NCBI GenBank assembly: GCA_016165875.1
Contig: JABBOT010000080.1
Span: 10,480,078-10,544,077 of the forward strand
Direction: 5' to 3'
Length of the DNA: 64,000 bases
From: Acanthopleura granulata
Lineage: Eukaryota > Mollusca > Polyplacophora > Chitonida > Chitonidae
Shown here: positions 40,131-53,110 of the stretch, piece by piece
Position numbering within the stretch: position 1 is the first letter of the stretch
How the letters are laid out: the number at the start of each line of letters is the position of its first letter
The notes under the pieces: generated by a model
Seen by the model: the letters and a program-made list of their open reading frames with translations, nothing else
Database searches by the model: none
Told to the model about the DNA's origin: nothing
Position numbers and translations under genes: made by a program

Positions 40131-40376
40131 AGGTCACTGTAACTTCTGACAGTTCCTCAAGAGGTCACTGTAACTTCTGACAGTTGCTCAAGAGGTCACT
40201 GTAACTTCTGACAGTTGCTCAAGAGGTCACTGTAACTTCTGACAGTTGCTCAAGAGGTCACTGTAACTTCTGACAGTTCCACAAGAGGTCACTGTAACTT
40301 CTGACAGTTCCACAAGAGGTCACTGTAACTTCTGACAGTTCCTCAAGAGGTCACTGTAACTTCTGACAGTTCCTCA
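40131..40376. repeat. Eight-copy 31-bp tandem repeat inside the retrotransposon
   Basis: Copies of AGGTCACTGTAACTTCTGAC + AGTT(C/G)C(T/A)CAAG begin every 31 bases from 40131. It lies exactly between the knuckles and the protease. The period is not a multiple of three, so each added copy shifts the frame. Confidence 0.95.
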
Positions 40377-40800
40377 GACAAAAAGAGTTCACACAATAAA
40401 CACTGTGTGTGACATTGACAAAACAGACTGGACAGAAGAAATACATAGAGGATCACAAACACTGACCGTGCAGATAGATACAGATGCTGCCCAATCACTC
40501 ATACCATAGAGTTTGTTCAAGTCCATGAATGTTAAGCAACCTGTTTCACCAGCAGACAGGAAGTTTTAGTCGTATACACGTCACCCAATAAATGTTGAAG
40601 TGCGTGTCACAGTTCCCACATCCTACAAAGATAAGTGTGTAGATGTTCAGTACTACATAGTACAGGTAAATCAGCAACCATGGCTGTCTGGTCAGGCTAG
40701 TTGTGACTTAGACCTGATTAAGCATGTACATAATGTTAAAGATGAAATAAACAGATATCCACAGCTATTCTACCTGAACTTACTCCCTCAATTTTGACCC
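40377..40800 (+). pseudogene. Protease-region remnant
   Basis: An aspartic protease motif is recognisable but altered: I-D-T-D where D-T-G is expected, followed by A-A-Q-S-L-I-P. Stops interrupt it at once, then a 65-codon frame (40600-40797) continues towards reverse transcriptase. Confidence 0.65.
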
Positions 40801-41870
40801 TATTGCTCCACCAGTGGTACATGGTTCAAGATGTCATCCTAAGGCACTGGCTGGCACGGCAGCCGAAAAACTGAAAGCGATGGAGAGTTCAGGTCACACA
40901 ACTAAGGTTGTAGAACCCACAGACTGGGTAAACTCAATGGTGGCTTTTGTCAAAAATAACAAAGTCCAGAATTGTATCCATCAGATGGACCTGAACAAGG
41001 CAATAAGCCATGAACACTATCCAATTCCAACAGTAGAAGAGATATTTTCGTCGTTTCCAAATGCAAATGTTTTCTCTGCATTAGACGCGAAGTCTGGCTT
41101 CTTACAAATCAGGCTGCACTAAGAGTCAAGTTTGTTGACAACATTCAATACCCCAATAGGCAGACATTGGTGGCTCCGAATTCCATTTGATACTAAGCCT
41201 GCACCAGGAACTGTTCCAGCGAATTATGGACAACATGCTTGAAGGCATCTGCAGTGTAAGAGCATTGACAGATGACATCCTAATTGGAGGGGTAGGCGAT
41301 AAAGATCATGACAGGATCTTCAACGCTGTTGTAAATCTTTGCCACAGAGTAAAATCTGGGCATTAACTTTGACAAACGTTAAGTAAATTTTTTCGTTGTT
41401 AAATATTCTGATCATACTGTTTCCAAGGATGGCCTCAAACCTGATCCTGACAAAGTATGTGCTTTGTGAGAAATGCCTTTGTCAAAATCAAAAGAAGAAA
41501 TGTGCCAATTTCTTGGACGGGTACAATATCTCATCAAGTTCATTCCACATCTCAGTGACGCTGGTGCTCCACTAAGAGACATGATTAGGAAGGACAATGA
41601 CTTCTACTGGAGTTCTGCACGACAAACAAGCCTTGACAAGCTGAAAGATTTGTGCAGCAGTGCACCAGTTTTGGCCAAATATGACACAATTAAACAGGTA
41701 ACAATACAGTGTGATGCCAGTAGCTATGCAGTAGATGGAGTTCTGCTTCAGTCCGCCCCAATGAGACTGCAGACAATGATGCTACGTCTGCAACTGTATG
41801 ATCTGACAAGCTTGGGAAGGAGATTCCCATTGGTGACGTGTTATACCATGGAAATCTCCTAGATTCTGAA
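40801..41870 (+). pseudogene. Reverse transcriptase and RNase H remnant
   Basis: Fingers and palm are readable (L-D-A-K-S-G-F-L-Q-I-R-L near 41,080-41,120, containing the first catalytic Asp). The Y-x-D-D box appears as L-T-D-D at 41265-41276, both aspartates kept. The connection and the RNase H start (Q-C-D-A-S-S-Y-A near 41,710) follow. Several stops and frameshifts break it. Confidence 0.85.
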
Positions 41871-42094
41871 CTGGACATTACACCTGTGTTGATCAGTATG
41901 GTCGAATACATAGCTATGACACCAGCTAGAAACACTTTCAGAGGTGTACTGCAAATGAACTACATTCTGTGATATTGAAAGGTTGGCCAGACACCAAACC
42001 AGAAACCCAGCACTCTATTGGACAGTAGTGGAACATTAGGGATCAGTTGTCTGTCCTTGGTGGCACTGTGTATAAGGGTCTTAGAATTGTGGTG

Positions 42095-42710
42095 CCTCCC
42101 AGCATGAGAGCTGAAATGCTCTCCCAAATACACGAGTGTCACATGGGCATAACAAAGTGTCGCCTCTGTGCCAAATAAGCACTTGATTGGCTTGGAATGG
42201 CGCACCAGGTAGAAAATCTGGTCAGTGACTGTCCCGAGAGTAACAGTGTCCAACATACACAACCCAAGGAAACACTACATCCGACAACAACTCCAGATTT
42301 CCCCTGGTGTGAGGATGTATCTGACATTTTCCACTGAGAAGACGACAACTACAGGATTATTGTCGCCTACTTTTCCAAATTTATTGAGGTTGAAAAACTG
42401 ACAGATCTCAGTACAACTACCACTGTGATTGGTGTTAAGTCACAAGTGTGCCGTCATGGAATTCCCCAAACTACCACTGAGGTGTCACACCACATGGTGC
42501 CAGCCAGGTGTGACTATCTCATAATTCAGCAACCACCTTGTACTTCTCAACCACCCCAGTCACCAGTGAAACAGCCCAGTACCAGAGTCAGCGAAAGGTC
42601 AGGATGTACAGCAACAGTTAAAACTCCGAAGCAGTCCTGTACCCTACCGGTTGTAATTGCCAGGGGTGTTCCTGTCAGTAGACCACCTAAACCTTTGGAG
42701 ATGTAAGCCT
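42095..42710 (+). pseudogene. Integrase remnant
   Basis: The zinc-binding N-terminus is readable near 42,131-42,172 (H-E-C-H-M-G-I-T-K-C-R). A core start (Y-F-S-K-F-I-E-V) lies near 42,366. Most of the catalytic core is missing, so an internal deletion is likely, and the tail is Pro/Thr-rich. Confidence 0.7.
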
Positions 42711-42960
42711 GAGAACAGCGATATAAAGTCAACACAGTTCTAGATCTTGAGAGATTGTTGGGGCTAATGATCCACTGTATTCATTAATAACGTTCAAGTG
42801 TTTTAATGCTGCTGTCATAGGATAGCTTCCTTGTTGCAGAGATCAATTTCTGTTGAGGCATTATATTTTATTTCTCCTCAAGGGACACTACCAAGAGACT
42901 TTATTTCCCTGCAACATGGCTCATTACAAACTGTTTGTCGTTGCTCAATGTGCTTTGTTA

Positions 42961-42972
42961 AAAAAAGGGAGA
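42961..42972 (+). promoter_or_regulatory. Polypurine tract of the LTR element
   Basis: AAAAAAGGGAGA lies immediately before the right LTR, the expected plus-strand priming position. Confidence 0.85.
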
Positions 42973-43115
42973 TGTAACATTTGCTGATGCGCCGTGTGTC
43001 AGTTACGACACTGGACACACTGCTTTGCGGCAGTAAAATGCTCAGCTCCAATCGGCATGCTCATCAACATGTGTCGTCGTGTTTGTCTTCAACACAGTGC
43101 CGTTGTCACGTTACT
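42973..43115 (+). repeat. 3' LTR, 143 bp
   Basis: Same length as the left LTR. Starts TGTAACATT and ends GTTACT, where the last base should be A. Followed by the TCACC duplication at 43116-43120. Confidence 0.9.
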
Positions 43116-43120
43116 TCACC
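43116..43120. repeat. Target-site duplication TCACC (right)
   Basis: Matches 39045-39049. Confidence 0.85.
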
Positions 43121-43744
43121 CACCTATGTGACAATCGTATCTGTTTTTAATGCCTGGCAAAACATTTTAATTACAGACACATGTATAATACCCACTAGAA
43201 TCACTGTTTTGAAGACAGTCTATGACTACAACCAGCATAAATAATTATTTTTCAATAATGTATTTTCAATAGGATATCATTCAACTTTCCCCAAAAAAAA
43301 ACCTCAAAAAGATCAACAGAAGTCACAGAACTAGAAAAAACATGCCAATCATAGGTCACTCTTCACTGCAAAAGTAGATCTGTGCCAGGCCCAACAATAC
43401 ATGCATGTATGAAGACTTAGCTCTGAGACTGATCAGACATTGTTTCCAACTTAGCTTCCACATTCACCACAATTATGTATTTCTGAAAGCTAAGCTGGGC
43501 AGAATGAAGCAGATCTCAACATACAGTAGGCTAAGGAGATGGACACTCCAGATCCCAATAAATATAAACCTGCTAAGGCAAGAAGGACTATGCTTGGTTT
43601 CCTCCACCCATAATACTGGCTGGCATCTTTTGCATGTGCTGAGTACATATACCTTGACTTCATCCGTGTATAATGCCACACTGAAGAACATTTCACTTAC
43701 AATATACATGTATCAAGGGCGACAGTGTAAATGACCTAAAATTT

Positions 43745-43950
43745 CATCCGAATAAGGCCATCTTTAAAGGCAAATGAATGTCACAAAATATTAATTCTGG
43801 TAGTGAAACTCACATTTTTCCAGTCGGGTATCATCCAAGCCATCAAACCTCAAAACAACTTCCTAAAATCAATAGAAATCTCAGAATCAGGAAAACTGAG
43901 CGACTTAGCCATGGTCGAAATTTTAGATCACTTACGATAGGTCCATGGAT
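43745..43950. repeat. Dispersed repeat D, copy 2
   Basis: AAAGGCAAATGAATGTCACA, CAAGCCATCAAACCTC, AATAGAAATCTCAGAATCAG and TCGAAATTTTAGATCACTTA follow the order seen at 25,575-25,790. Confidence 0.65.
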
Positions 43951-46794
43951 TGAGCCAGGAAAATGAGCACGATGCTCAGAGAAAAACCGCTGCCCTGATT
44001 CCTGAGGTGCATAAAAGCATGACTTTCTGACTGACAGGAGAACTGCATCAAAACGAGGAGGTGGGTCTAAACCTGCGACTTACATTAAATCAGGTCTGCT
44101 TTATACTGCTTTATACACTACTCGTTAATGAAATGAATGAATGAATGAATGATTATCTGCCTTAACATGACTTCGTTAACAAATTGATGTACTGGTAATT
44201 CAAATATACAGATAACATGATCACATATACTTATCCATTCATTTCGCACATTGCTATATATGTACATTTCACTATCATTCTACATGTGAACAAGAGCTGA
44301 GCAATACACAGTATTATGGTGTTTGGCTGGATTTAATGAACACCACTAATGAATACCATCAAACAAATATTAAATACATACTTATTTGGTATATAGGCTC
44401 AGATCTTGGACACGTGGACTAACAAGGCCCTGTCCTCAGTTTGACCTGCTTCACTGAGTAAGCCAGATAACAATGGCCGGCAGGGTTTTAGTTCCGTGAA
44501 TGAGAACTATCACAGATACAGTTAAATTAATTTATACCAATCAAGGTAGATGAAACGGTAACATAGAGAGGTGCTTGACTCTCCAATCAAGCACGAACAT
44601 CTGACCTCCTATACTGAGCTTAAAAACCAGTGGACTACATAAGCAACGATTTTCCATCCTAGTCTGGACAGGTTACCTTAACGAGCGGTCAGGTGAGACA
44701 AGGACACACCTGTGCCAGGTAAAACCCAGTACTGAGCGCACCACTTACCTTACACTATGTCAGCTCGGCTCGGGTGAAAAATCACCCAGATATTTCCTGA
44801 ACAAAGCCCAACTAGGTCAACTGATAACAAGCTTGTAATCCTCATGGCCTGCTGACTACACTAACTCCCCACCTGACTTCAGAGCGAGGCTCCGATGGAG
44901 GGGGGGAGGGAGGGTCAGCAGGGTCAGGGAGGAACCGTCAGCCACATTAATGGTGATTACTCACATGTACAAGAACACCTACAATGTACATGTTACTTGA
45001 TATATATCTATTTATTTGACTGGTGTTTTACAGCCTGCTAAAAAAACTGGATATACAGTATATGTACATCAATGTATAATATTCATATATACATACATGT
45101 ATATGTAATGTAGATTAATATCTAAATGTGTTCTCCAGATTATCTTCTGCCATATTACATGTATGTACATACTATTTTATATGTGGGCAATGCGAAAGAT
45201 CATCCATTCTTGCATTATCTGGAGTATTGACCACGGATAAAGATCATTATCACTTTCCAATGTTATTATCATTCTTTCACAAGCACATGTAGGGAAAGAT
45301 GTATCTTAATTTAAAATTTATGACATAAAAAATGCAGATATTAATAAATAACCTACTAAAGCAGTACATGTGCATGTGGCTAGTTTGCTGCCCTCCAATC
45401 AGTGCAGTGTAGACTTATCTCAGTTCCAGTGAACTCCTTGGTTCTGCAGGTAGACAGGCCCTGTCACAGAGAGTTGTCTCATTACCAGCCTGTCTGATGT
45501 AGGTTTCACTGCACCTGTGGCACTTGGCCACATCTCATCTTCTCATAACTCAGCTGACAGATGTGCAGGCTCAATTAAGAGTTCTACAAACATTCTTTGA
45601 TTTATCTGATTGCCTTTTGACACCACATACCCACAATCCATTCCAATTTAACGAAGGCGGAAAGTTTTTATGGGTGAAAGAAACCTGAGTGTCTGGCAGA
45701 GTAAAACACTCACTGTTTGTAACGTTACTTACAAACTTTCCCATGTAGAACACACATACATGTATGTGTGTATGCCATATTGTTGGAAGACAAATGTTCA
45801 TCAGTGGATCTAATGATGCATAAACAACTCAACAACTACTTACTGCTACGGAGACAACATGAACAGAGAGAGCAGGGAAATCAAAAACTCTCTGTCCAAG
45901 CCCAGAGTTGAACCCATACCTTACCTCCCCCTAGCATCTTCAAATATCTTCCTATCTTCAAACTTGAGTAGCTAAGAGACTCTATTGCCCACTAAATTGA
46001 AGGATATCAAATCAATACCTATGTGTATGGACAGATAATACTTTTCTCTGAACAGACCAAGATCTTAAACTTTCAATCTTGATCTTTATACAATATACAT
46101 TACCAGACATTTTCACATTTTAATTTCACCAATGATAATTCTCCATGAAACATTCTTTTCCCATAAAATGTTGTTGTTGTTGTTGAATGAAGTTGCTAGA
46201 ATCCAATCCCACATATGTATTAATAGTAGTAAATTTCTAGAAATACACAGTGCAGTCAAGGATTTACAGAACATATAAATTCTACACAAATACTCGTTAT
46301 GTACTCAGAATGAAATATTTCATATCTTTATACCCATGTAATATTACCATACTGTAGAGGTGCATTTGTGAGTGTCACATGCACAGGGGGTTCTATCGAA
46401 CAAAAATCTTTCATCAAACTAAATTTGAAAAACTCTCAACTTCATATTTTCTACACACCTATGAGATGTAATTCTACCAAATAACAAAGACACTCAATTT
46501 TTTTGAAAAAATCAATTTATACTCATTTCTTGTCATCCTGATGAGAAATGGTCTACAAAAACCTATGCACTTAACCAGTTGTTTCTTGCATGAAGGTGTC
46601 GCCCCCTTCTAGAGCCTCTCTCATTACCACCCAGGTTTAGATCGGACAGTGTCCAGGTACACAGTTTATCATATCCTCATATCCCCCACTCAGTTGACCT
46701 TTGCATCTCGACATATATAGTGAACAAAGAAATGCTTGGACGTAACTACTACTTTTTTTTCTGCCCTTCATAACAGGAAGGACAGCTTTTCACT
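43951..46794. other. Gene-free spacer with microsatellite and SINE scraps
   Basis: (GAAT)n near 44,130-44,155, a SINE family A tail scrap at 45,005-45,040 (ATTTATTTGACTGGTGTTTT) and a scrap near 45,620-45,745. No gene seen. Confidence 0.45.
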
Positions 46795-46945
46795 GACTTT
46801 GAGTTTCATTTAACGCCATATTCAAGATTTCACTTCTATTATGGTGGTCAGTACAATGGTTTGTCTGTGTCAAACCAACCCTTAGCAATCCACCTACTGA
46901 CAAACTTCCACCCTTGTGACATGCAAACCACATTGGTGGTAGACA
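46795..46945 (-). mobile_element. SINE family A, diverged copy
   Basis: TTTAACGCCATATTCAAGAT, TATTATGGTGGTCAG, CCAACCCTTAGCAATCCACC and CACATTGGTGG can be matched in order; the GGAAACC block is eroded. Confidence 0.5.
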
Positions 46946-47042
46946 AAGTCTTCAAAGATCATTTTAATAACAGGCTTAAATACTAATGTGTGCATGTCAG
47001 TGCTGCCTGTGTTTATGTATGTAAGTATATATATATATATAT

Positions 47043-47051
47043 AAGCATAGA

Positions 47052-47083
<32 letters not shown>

Positions 47084-47092
47084 TCTATGCTT
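47043..47092. repeat. 50-bp perfect palindrome around (TA)n
   Basis: Arms AAGCATAGAGTA and TACTCTATGCTT enclose a pure TA run. The whole 50 bases equal their own reverse complement. Can form a cruciform; probably grown from a smaller TA microsatellite hairpin. Confidence 0.95.
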
Positions 47093-48819
47093 CAATCCAG
47101 ACTGTCTCCTTACACTCAAAGGCTTGCTTTATTTCGGTCAACGACCTACAAAAATGAACAAAAAAAAAAGAGAAAAAAAAAAATTTTTTCTGTGACTACT
47201 GTGCTCATTTTGCCAGATCAAAAGAGTTCTAGAGAACCTTGGAAATGTGTTTTGATGTAAGTTTGGAAGATTTGTAAGGGTATGTTTGGAAGTTTTTTTT
47301 TTTCCAAAAACTAGTTTTTGTACTGAAAGTAATATTTTGAATGACCTTTGCTTACCTACAGAATGTAGTCTTTCTGTGGAATTTTATGTCATTTACCATA
47401 TTTTAATATAAAAAAATTACATGTAAATTTAAATCCAAATAATTTGAAATTTATCTTTCCACTCTCCACACATTTACTGCCAAAACTAACAACCAACCTG
47501 ACCACACCCATCACTATTACACAGAACAGTGTAGGAATATTTAATAAAAAAATTCACATACATGTTCTTATACTTTTTAACAAATGCTAAGTCCGCTATT
47601 AAAAGTGACTAATGCTGACAGGAATTTGTTACAATACATGTATGTACTGTACTCTTCAAACCTACCCATGGCCACAATAATACTGTCTGTACAGGTCTTT
47701 ATAAACTACTTTGTGTAAACTGCAGTTCCCGGAAAAACACATATCAACCCTGTAAAAGGTAAGGGAAGTCCCCAAGAAATCCCATCCCCTCACCCACAGG
47801 TTTAATCACTTGTATACTTTCCCTGTGAGCACACATGTAGCCACCACATACCTTGCTCCCTAAGCTGACAAATTGGGAAACAGGAATAGGGGGTGGAGGA
47901 AGGGCGAGGCGAGTTTATGGCCTAAGATGAGGCAGACATGAGTGACATAAACTTGATCACAACCTACACATGTTACAGAAGCACTTCAGCTGTGTTTACA
48001 CCATAAATCAGTCTTCCAGTCATAGTGATAATGATAAAACCCATAACAGCCATCTAAAAAAACATACAACTTGTCACCCCTTTCAACCCCAGAACAATAA
48101 AGCAGAAAATGGTACGGTACAGAAACCACAAAGCAACAGTAACACCGATATTACAGCTGCTTACAGCAACAACAACACCCAAGGAACATAATGCAGTTTT
48201 AAATCTACATTAATATACAGTGTGTTCTATACAATATTAATAGTTCTGGAGGGAAAAATTTGTTCTTTCTTGTTTTCTATAATATTTCAATACATGTGAA
48301 TACTGTCAGGCTTTAATACATTTACAGTAATATATTAAACTATGGCTAAGCTGTGATGCTTAGACTGAAAAAGTCATAGACACAGTGATATCTTAATCAT
48401 TTCAAATAAACCTCAAATTAATATTAAAAAAGTGCATGGATATATATATATATATATATATACATATACTTACATGCATATTGGCATTAAACAGCACTGT
48501 CAATATCACATTGTGGTCTACCCTGCCTTTATACAATGTGGGTTAGAACCTTACAGCAAGCTGCTGTCGTTGCAGCAAGGTGGACTACCATCCCTTGTCG
48601 ACATAAAGGCTCGCGATTTCCACCAGTCTATGAGGAAAACTGTGAAAGGGGGTGTAGCTTTACTACAAGGGATCTATGCACTAAAGGTGAGAATCACTCA
48701 GGCAGGCATCAGTCCACTGTGCTGATCCACATTGAAGCCATGATGCTGTGTCCCCCTATCAAGACTGTTAGGGCACAATAGGGTGTGCAGCTAAGAGGAG
48801 GTGTGTATCTGATGATCAG
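47093..48819. other. Gene-free spacer
   Basis: AT-rich with poly-A/T runs and a (TA)n stretch at 48,439-48,462. Short open frames at 47,970-48,191 and 48,432-48,781 have no recognisable family. Confidence 0.4.
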
Positions 48820-49100
48820 GCGGGTTGTTTTAGAGCCTCCACTACCACAGCCTGCTTATACGCTGCCCCGGCTGAGTGAACTCTACACCGCGATGAGCTA
48901 CATGTACTCTCTCGATTGCGCCAGGCCAGCTCGTGCTAGGCTACCAGCCATGGAGCGTGCTCACTGGAGCCTCACTGATATTTCCGCTGTGTTTGCAGGA
49001 AATGTCTGAAGGCAGCGCACAGCGGAGACGAGCCCAGCGTGCTCATTGGAGCGACAACAACGCCTGGCTGTGGACATAAGCCAGCCTGTCCTTAGCTTCC
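48820..49100. other. GC-richer island of unknown role
   Basis: Clearly richer in G+C and CG dinucleotides than the flanking AT-rich DNA. It contains a diverged direct repeat (GAGCGTGCTCACTGGAGC and CAGCGTGCTCATTGGAGC, about 85 bp apart). Could be a promoter or exon of an unseen transcript, or an old insertion. Confidence 0.35.
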
Positions 49101-52100
49101 TTGTTCGCTGTTTTACAAGGCTATAATTCTTATAAAAATAGCACAAGCTACACAACATATGCTCTTAATCGCCACGGCTACACACAAATGGATTGTATAC
49201 AGGTAATGTATTATGAACTAACTTGACACGTATCACGGTAATTATTTACACATCCAGCCTCTTTTTTCACATGAAACCTGACAAAATTTTACTGAAAATA
49301 AATTAGTGCTGATTGTTTTTTTTCCTACTCACAATTACTTAAGAATAGCATACACATATTTTTACACCCACCACATATAAAATAAATGTGTGAAGATTTT
49401 AAAAGGGTGCGAAAATACTTAAATAGTAGTGGTCAAGACGAAAACCAGTTTGAATTCTAATTTCAGAACAAGTTTCTCTGGAGACATAAAATTAAATAGT
49501 CAACTTATAATATATTTAAAAGAATAAATGTTTATTTCAAGGAAGTGGATTCAGGTACAAGTGTAAAATTTAACAAAGTACAGGTATGAGAAACAAATAG
49601 CCTAACTTGCCACTTTAGAACTAGGAACAGAGAGCAAACTATTCCTGAGGTTTAAAATAAATTATTTGGTTACTTTTTAAAAATAAAATACTGTATCAAA
49701 ACATAGGTAAATGGGCTAAACAAAAGACATATGTATATCTGTGTGCACAAAATACAGTCATGTATATAATTAATTAATGTTATCATATTTTGAGGTTATG
49801 TTTAACAGAAAATGTAAACCAACACACCAAGTAGTTATCCCAAGGCATTACTTTAATACACAAGCTAAAAAGTTGCAGTAATGCAACGCCTGAATGTTCT
49901 CCCTTCTACATTACGTCAGTAATGTTGAAATATAAACGTTGAATTTATGTGATATCGGAGCAATGTCCCTTGAACACTATGACAAAAGCGTGGAAGTCAT
50001 TCCTATACAAAGGCCCTATTAATGCACAAGCTGAAAAAAACTGAAGTAATATGATATCAGAGTGATACACCTTCCACACTGTAACCAAATTATGGACATT
50101 TCCGAGTTTAATACAGCACAAGTAATACAGCACACTGGTAACACTCATTCTACTAAAGCACTACTCTTACCGGCTCATCCATTAACATTGAAGATTATCC
50201 ATTCTCGGTAAACCTCTGGGCGAACTTTATAAGATTAGTGATGCATATATAGTGATTGAAATCAGTTCAGTACTTTTCAAATAACACATTTTACTCAGTT
50301 ATTTGATTCATCACACTTGTAGGGTCGCTTACAAGTTTTCATGAAGTCTGATAAATTTCTTATCGCAAAAACATTTCTGCCATCATCTTAAGGCTTTTTG
50401 TGCTTCTGATAATGCATTTTGATATACTAAACTTTTGGTGAAATTCAATACTACAAAACTGTAGTGTCACTGTCTGCAAAGCATGTCCATTATTTGTATA
50501 TAATACTAGTACAAAACAAATCAGTGTTAATCTCACTGCCCCTTGCAAGTATTAATTCCTATATATGCTGCGAAGTGACAACATGATGTCACAAACAGAC
50601 ATCAATCAATTTGATGTAAATGTTCTAACTTAGTCTGAAACAAATTCTGGTCTGGGTTTTACGTATGTGTAGGTGTAGGTAACTGTGTGTATATATCATC
50701 GTTTACACGGTAACCAACAGATGGATGTACCCATGACTACAGCTAGGCTAGACCAAGGGAATGGCAGATGAACCACACCCCCTCAGGTTTCCAGGGCACC
50801 TCTGATGGACTCGCCTCGTTTTTACTGCAGATGATGTAAAGCCAGCTCATAACATTTGGTTGCGCCTCACTGCTTGTGTAGGATAATGGCAAATCCTTCT
50901 GAACTTAGTCAATCGGAAAGAGCACTGGCCCGAAAACAGCGATCCAGAAACCTTGAAAGCTTCGGCTCCAATCAGCATGCTCCAGAGACGGACTGTGAAA
51001 TGTGGTTCGAAAGTGATCGAGCCAAAACGCACAACTGAGCACCCAGGCAAAACCATAGGGCTTCTAGACTTATATCCAGTCTAATGGCTGTCTGTGTTCA
51101 AGCTTATAGGACAGATTTTGTGAAATCACTGAGTAAAAGTTGGAATTGCAATTCTCTCTATGTATGTACATGTACATAAACTGCCAGGACCGAGAGTTTG
51201 TAGTAGTTAAATTGTAGAAATCTCTAGCAATAAATTAAATACATACTAAACAATCCACAGAAATTTACATGGACTTAGCATACATTTCCCTCACAACTGG
51301 AGCACAATTAAGTCTATTATACTCTACGATTCAGTGATATAGTTTGAATGCACAGGCATTTGTAGGAGATTAGGTTCACCTCATATTGTGTAACTTCATC
51401 ACTGAATATAAACCAGACGCTGAAACGAACAAATCACCTTGTAATCCTTATCCAATTTGTGCCAGTCTCAATCATGCATTTTTATCTAGAACGTTAGGGG
51501 TAGTGTTGATGAATGGCCTTTTTAAAAGCAACATTCACTTTAAAGGAATAGCTTAAATATTTAAATGACTATTTCTGTGTGTACAAGCACAATCTGCCCA
51601 ATGAGTGGAAGAAATTTCCAACACCCTGTTAATAAAAGCATGACTGAAGTACAAAATAATTTAAAGGAAGAAAATGGGATTATTTTTTCATCCTCACCAA
51701 ACGGAACAAAAGCACCAACAACTCCACAAATTTTATTATCGGCACAGCTTTGTTACCAATATGAAAAGACAGCACACATCTCTTGCACATCCTTCCACTG
51801 GTTATATCACACACACTCTTAATGCCAGCACAGGATACGCCTGTCACTCAACCCAGAAGGAGTATTTTCTTTCTTTTTTATACATGTATATTATCAAAAA
51901 CCCTTAGCCTCAGCAAGGCTCCTTGTAGCACGCTGAATGTTACTAGAGATGCCGCACGCTCAAAATAGATAGCCAAAGAAACTTAATATATTGTGCACAT
52001 GATGGCCCCTGCATTTATACCCCTGTTCCATCTTTGCTGGTGAATATCTGACAGAACCTCAATAAACTTGTACTCTTCCCACTGTCAGACAGCTGTACTA

Positions 52101-52289
52101 AGTCGCACATATGGTGTTTGTCTTAATTGGACTGACTACTCATTATATCTACATATATACCGAGTACAGTATATGCTAGCTACCTGTAGTCTTTGGAATT
52201 TCTAACTAATCCATCTGTACTCATCTTGCTTATTTTAATACATACATGTAAATGCAGCACTGGCAGTCTGGCTGAATGGCGTTAATAAG
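49101..52289. other. Gene-free spacer
   Basis: No repeat family or coding region recognised; AT-rich throughout. A two-strand pair of short frames at 50,847-51,056 is unsupported. Confidence 0.35.
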
Positions 52290-53110
52290 TATAAGTGAGT
52301 TATACATGTAAGTTGGTGCGATGATTAAAGTTTGTAAGTATATATTAGTAGAGTGAATACAGTTTGTAAGTACGCAGGGCAAATCGTTTTCGTAAGTAAG
52401 CAGAGTAAGTACAGTTTGCAAGTAACCAGGGAGAATATAGTTCGAAAATAGGCATGGTGAATACAGTTTGAAAGTAGGCAGCATGAATAGAGTTGGTAAT
52501 TTTGTTGGGTGAATACAGTTTGTAAACAGGCAGGGTGAATACATTTTTTTCTTTACTTAGGCAGGGTGAATATAGTTTCTAAGTTGGCAGGATGAATATA
52601 ATTTCTACGAAGCTAGTGAGTAGGCAGTGTGCGTAAAGCTATTCACCTGGCACATGGGCAGGGTCAGGACAATTAGGAAGCAGGAAGGCTTGGTAAAGCT
52701 GTTACACGTAGGTAGGCAAAGTGATTAAATGAGCAAGATGAGTAAAAGCATTAGCTGATATGTAAACCGTGAGAGAAGTTGACAAATGTGTAAGTAGGCA
52801 CTGTGAGAAAGCTGGCAAGTACATGTAGGCAAAGGGAGTAAAATGGGAATAAAGACAAGGTGCAACTGTTACATTATGTAATCAGGAAGACAAGGAAGAG
52901 TGGGACAAACCATTATGTAGGTAAGATAAGATATATATATGTTGATTAGTAGACACTGTGAGTATGGGCAAACTGGATAAAATTGAAGATTACATGCAGG
53001 CAGGCCTGATAACATGAGAGTACATACATGTATATGTAGGGAGGACGGGTGAGTACAGATGGTAAAAGTTGGATGAGTGAAATTACATGTAGTGTGAAGA
53101 AATGGTGAAT
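52290..53110. repeat. Degenerate tandem array, roughly 25-30-bp units
   Basis: Recurring AGGCAGGGTGAATACAGTTT and GTAAGTA blocks, clear at 52,300-52,620 and fading into AGTAGGCA-(A/G)GTGA sequence by 53,110. Minus-strand open frames come from the array. Confidence 0.7.

Larger units (their letters stand above)
39050..43115 (+). mobile_element. Complete but defective Ty3/Gypsy-type LTR retrotransposon (Mag-like)
   Basis: 4,066 bp bounded by TCACC duplications. It has 143-bp LTRs starting TGTAAC, a primer-binding site right after the left LTR, a polypurine tract right before the right LTR, and gag, zinc-knuckle, protease, reverse transcriptase, RNase H and integrase remnants in Ty3/Gypsy order. 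Every reading frame is broken by stops and frameshifts. Short LTRs, the knuckle pattern and the integrase H-x-x-H-x-G-I-x-K-C-R motif resemble the Mag group, which includes bivalve Steamer; this is a family judgement without a tree. It is shorter than a typical 5-kb relative, so internal deletions are likely. Not able to move on its own. Confidence 0.92.

Noticed and set aside
39050..43115. Active or autonomous retroelement
   Set aside because: Multiple stops, an altered protease motif, a lost knuckle cysteine, a missing integrase core and old LTR divergence show it is dead.
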